Assembly (NCBI GenBank): GCA_000437275.1
Contig: FR899724.1
Span: 26,832 to 42,191, forward strand
Source of the DNA: Clostridium sp. CAG:411
Lineage (GTDB): Bacteria > Bacillota > Clostridia > Lachnospirales > Lachnospiraceae
Reading direction: 5' to 3'
DNA length: 15,360 bases
Below the pieces are notes generated by a model. The model saw only the letters and a program-made list of their open reading frames with translations. It was not told the DNA's origin and searched no databases. Shown piece after piece: positions 13,519 to 15,360 of this stretch (within the stretch, counting starts at the first letter, position 1; every line of letters begins with the position of its first letter). A program made the position numbers and the translations under genes.

Positions 13519-14202
13519 ATGGAAAAAAAGGTTTGTATAACATTAGATGGAATAACAAAAATATTTCACAAAAAAGGAAATCGTACCATTGCACTTAATG
13601 ACATTTCTTTGTCAATAGAAACAGGAGAGTTTGTAGGTATCATCGGTAAATCTGGTGCTGGTAAAACTTCTTTACTAAATATAATAGGTCTCCTATCCCA
13701 TGCTACTGAAGGAAATTACTATATTGGAAATGAGAACACCACTAATTTAAGTGAAAAGAAAAAAGCATATTACCGTAATAAACTGTTTGGTTTTGTTCTT
13801 CAGGAATACAGTTTGATTGAAAATTACTCCGTTTTTGAAAATGTAGAAATTCCATTAAATTATTCGAAAAAAACTTATAGTAAAAAGGAGAAAAGAGAGC
13901 ATATCTCGGATATTCTAAACAAATTAGGATTGGAAACAAAAATGGATGCTATATGTAGCAACCTTTCTGGAGGGCAAAAACAACGAGTAGCAATTGCCAG
14001 AGCATTAGTGAATGATCCTGAAATCATTATTGCAGATGAACCTACGGGAGCGTTAGATAGTGAAACTGCACAAGAATTTTTAGAATTAATACATAAAATC
14101 AATCAAGACTTAAAGAAAACGATTATAATGGTAACTCACGACAAAAACATGCTTAAATACTGTGATAGAGTAATAGAATTACGCAATGGAACTATTATCT
14201 AA
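13519..14202 (+). CDS. ABC transporter ATP-binding protein (LolD/MacB type)
   Basis: The 227-residue ATPase supplies energy to the two permeases encoded just upstream (6 nt gap). All nucleotide-binding motifs are intact: Walker A GKSGAGKT (43-50), Q-loop Gln95 (VLQEYSLI), signature LSGGQKQRVAIARAL (149-163), Walker B IIIADE (169-174) followed by PTGALD, and the H-loop His207 (VTHD). PTGALD and the short length are typical of the MacB/LolD/FtsE group that partners FtsX-like permeases, including many bacteriocin-immunity and peptide-resistance systems. The ribosome binding site GAGG lies 9 nt before the ATG. No two-component system or precursor peptide gene is seen beside the operon, so the substrate cannot be named. 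Confidence 0.95.
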   Translation: MEKKVCITLDGITKIFHKKGNRTIALNDISLSIETGEFVGIIGKSGAGKTSLLNIIGLLSHATEGNYYIGNENTTNLSEKKKAYYRNKLFGFVLQEYSLIENYSVFENVEIPLNYSKKTYSKKEKREHISDILNKLGLETKMDAICSNLSGGQKQRVAIARALVNDPEIIIADEPTGALDSETAQEFLELIHKINQDLKKTIIMVTHDKNMLKYCDRVIELRNGTII

Positions 14203-14244
14203 AACCCCAGAGATGCACAAAGCACTGTGCATCTCTGGGGTTTT
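14201..14244. terminator. Strong bidirectional terminator after the ABC operon
   Basis: AAAACCCCAGAGATGCACA (14201-14219) and its exact complement (14226-14244) form a 19-bp perfect stem over a 6-nt loop, with TTTT at the plus-strand end and TTTT on the minus strand too. The ABC ATPase stop codon overlaps its left end, and the convergent glycosyltransferase stops 6 nt to the right, so one element ends both transcripts. Confidence 0.95.
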
Positions 14245-14249
14245 CCTAT

Positions 14250-15360
14250 TTATTCATATTCAAATAATTCTTTAAACTGCGCTACTGCCTTTTGATTATA
14301 TGCTTCATAATCGACAGACATTGGTTTTATTTTTTGCTTCATAAAGGCCTCCATTCCCTGCTGCAAGCCCTCCACCGTTGGTGCTACTAATGTACCTCCA
14401 TGCTCTTTCACAAATCCGCGTGGTCCCTGCACATCCGTAGAAATCGTAGGGAGTCCTAATGCATCTGCCTCCAATAATGTAAGCCCAAGCCCCTCATAAT
14501 ACGAAGACAATACAAATAAGTCACACTGTGCCATCACCGCCATAGGGTTTGTCAGTGATTTTATAACAATAATGCGATCCGATACTTTTCCAGCAACCTC
14601 TATCGTCTCCTCATATAAAGGTCCATGTCCTCCTATAATAATAAGATAGCTGTCAGGATATGTTTGCAAGTATTTGCCAAAGGCTTCTATCAACATAAAA
14701 TGCCCTTTTTCCGGGGAAAATCTTCCGACGGTTATCACCCTTGTCGCATCAGAAGCTACGATCTGAAGAAGCTGTTCTTCTGTCACATTGGATTGCGTAT
14801 CTAAATCAAATTTAATCGAAAGTTTCCCTTTTCGCTGTACTTCCTTATAATTATGACAATTATTGACTGTTACAATCTTTGCTGTTTCTCCGCCAATTTT
14901 TCTTGTAGCCTCATACAAATCTGCTGTTACAATAGCAACTACATCATAACTGCGGTAAGCCTCTTGTAAGGTTAATAAATGCTGATTCTTTCGTAATTTT
15001 ATTTCTTCCAGCATATCATTGTGTACCCAAATGGCACTTGGACATGAAAATTGTTGATATAACTTTATATGTCGCACTTCATATCCTGTATATTGAATTA
15101 CCTGATCAAATGTGGCTCCCTGAAATCTTCGCCTACACTCCCGCTGAAATAAACGGTTCATTTTGTTTTTTACCCATTTTCCGTTTTTATTCCAATGAAA
15201 ATACAGGTAATAAGCAAGCGCCTCCCCTATACTAAAGTGCATCGTATTTCCCGCAGGAATAAAATATGCCTCTTTAGGAAGTATGGAAAGACGTTTGCAA
15301 TCTTTTGACAAGGCTTCTTCATCAATTGCCACAAAATAGTTGCTCTCTTGCAAGTCCAGA
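14250..15360 (-). CDS. Glycosyltransferase, GT-B fold family 4 (5' end outside the window)
   Basis: This protein is a GT4-type glycosyltransferase, transferring sugar from a nucleotide donor to an envelope polysaccharide, teichoic-acid-like or lipid acceptor. The C-terminal donor-binding domain is clear: VGRFSPEKGHFMLIEAF (209-225, counted from a TTG at 15353), then GGHGPL (241-246), then SSYYEGLGLTLLEADALGLP (283-302) with the ExxxxxxxE donor-binding pair. The N-terminal half is less conserved and includes WVHNDM (109-114). The reading frame stays open to the window edge beyond the TTG, which has no visible ribosome binding site, so the gene is treated as partial and its true start as missing. 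It converges on the ABC operon and shares the terminator at 14201-14244. The acceptor cannot be told. Confidence 0.88.
   Translation of the reverse strand, partial: LDLQESNYFVAIDEEALSKDCKRLSILPKEAYFIPAGNTMHFSIGEALAYYLYFHWNKNGKWVKNKMNRLFQRECRRRFQGATFDQVIQYTGYEVRHIKLYQQFSCPSAIWVHNDMLEEIKLRKNQHLLTLQEAYRSYDVVAIVTADLYEATRKIGGETAKIVTVNNCHNYKEVQRKGKLSIKFDLDTQSNVTEEQLLQIVASDATRVITVGRFSPEKGHFMLIEAFGKYLQTYPDSYLIIIGGHGPLYEETIEVAGKVSDRIIVIKSLTNPMAVMAQCDLFVLSSYYEGLGLTLLEADALGLPTISTDVQGPRGFVKEHGGTLVAPTVEGLQQGMEAFMKQKIKPMSVDYEAYNQKAVAQFKELFEYE

Overview
The window looks like the chromosome of a low-GC Gram-positive anaerobe of class Clostridia, most likely a Lachnospiraceae-type gut bacterium. The grounds are the AT-rich composition, AGGAGG-like ribosome binding sites, sigma-A promoters close to TTGACA/TATAAT, a perfect CIRCE operator, and protein sequences (TraX-like protein, double-OB SSB-like protein, CobO-like enzyme) of the kinds usual in that group. 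No genus can be named from the sequence alone. I see no phage, transposase, tRNA, rRNA or CRISPR array.

Layout. (1) 1-3405, minus strand: a branched-chain amino acid operon leuB-ilvD-ilvB (ilvB cut by the left edge). It is driven by a strong promoter at 3376-3405 and preceded by a structured leader of about 165 nt that ends in an intrinsic terminator. An 11-codon reading frame with a good ribosome binding site runs into that terminator. (2) 3500-5099, minus strand: a two-gene unit, a shortened sigma-70-like protein whose stop overlaps the start of a TraX-family membrane protein. (3) 5189-6115, minus strand: hsp20 with its own terminator, a roughly 320-nt structured 5' leader, and a promoter whose -35 box lies inside a perfect CIRCE (HrcA) operator. 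(4) 6173-7281, plus strand: a carbamate-kinase-family gene with unusual substrate-loop residues, sharing a bidirectional terminator with (5) a minus-strand cob(I)alamin adenosyltransferase and, further right, a double-OB-fold SSB-like protein. (6) 8890-11114, plus strand: typA/bipA with a long leader and a strong terminator. (7) 11309-14244, plus strand: an AT-rich three-gene ABC transporter operon (two FtsX/MacB-like half permeases and a LolD/MacB-type ATPase) ending in a 19-bp perfect terminator stem. (8) 14250-15360, minus strand: a GT-B (family 4) glycosyltransferase that runs off the right edge.

How it fits together. LeuB, IlvD and IlvB belong to leucine/valine/isoleucine synthesis and are probably controlled together by premature termination in the leuB leader. 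Hsp20 is a heat-shock chaperone under HrcA control. The other units are single housekeeping or accessory functions without an obvious common pathway. The most interesting points for follow-up are the leuB leader with its embedded mini-ORF, the sigma-like protein lacking region 4 and coupled to traX, the altered carbamate-kinase active-site loop, the switch-like hsp20 leader, and the compact FtsX-type transporter operon.
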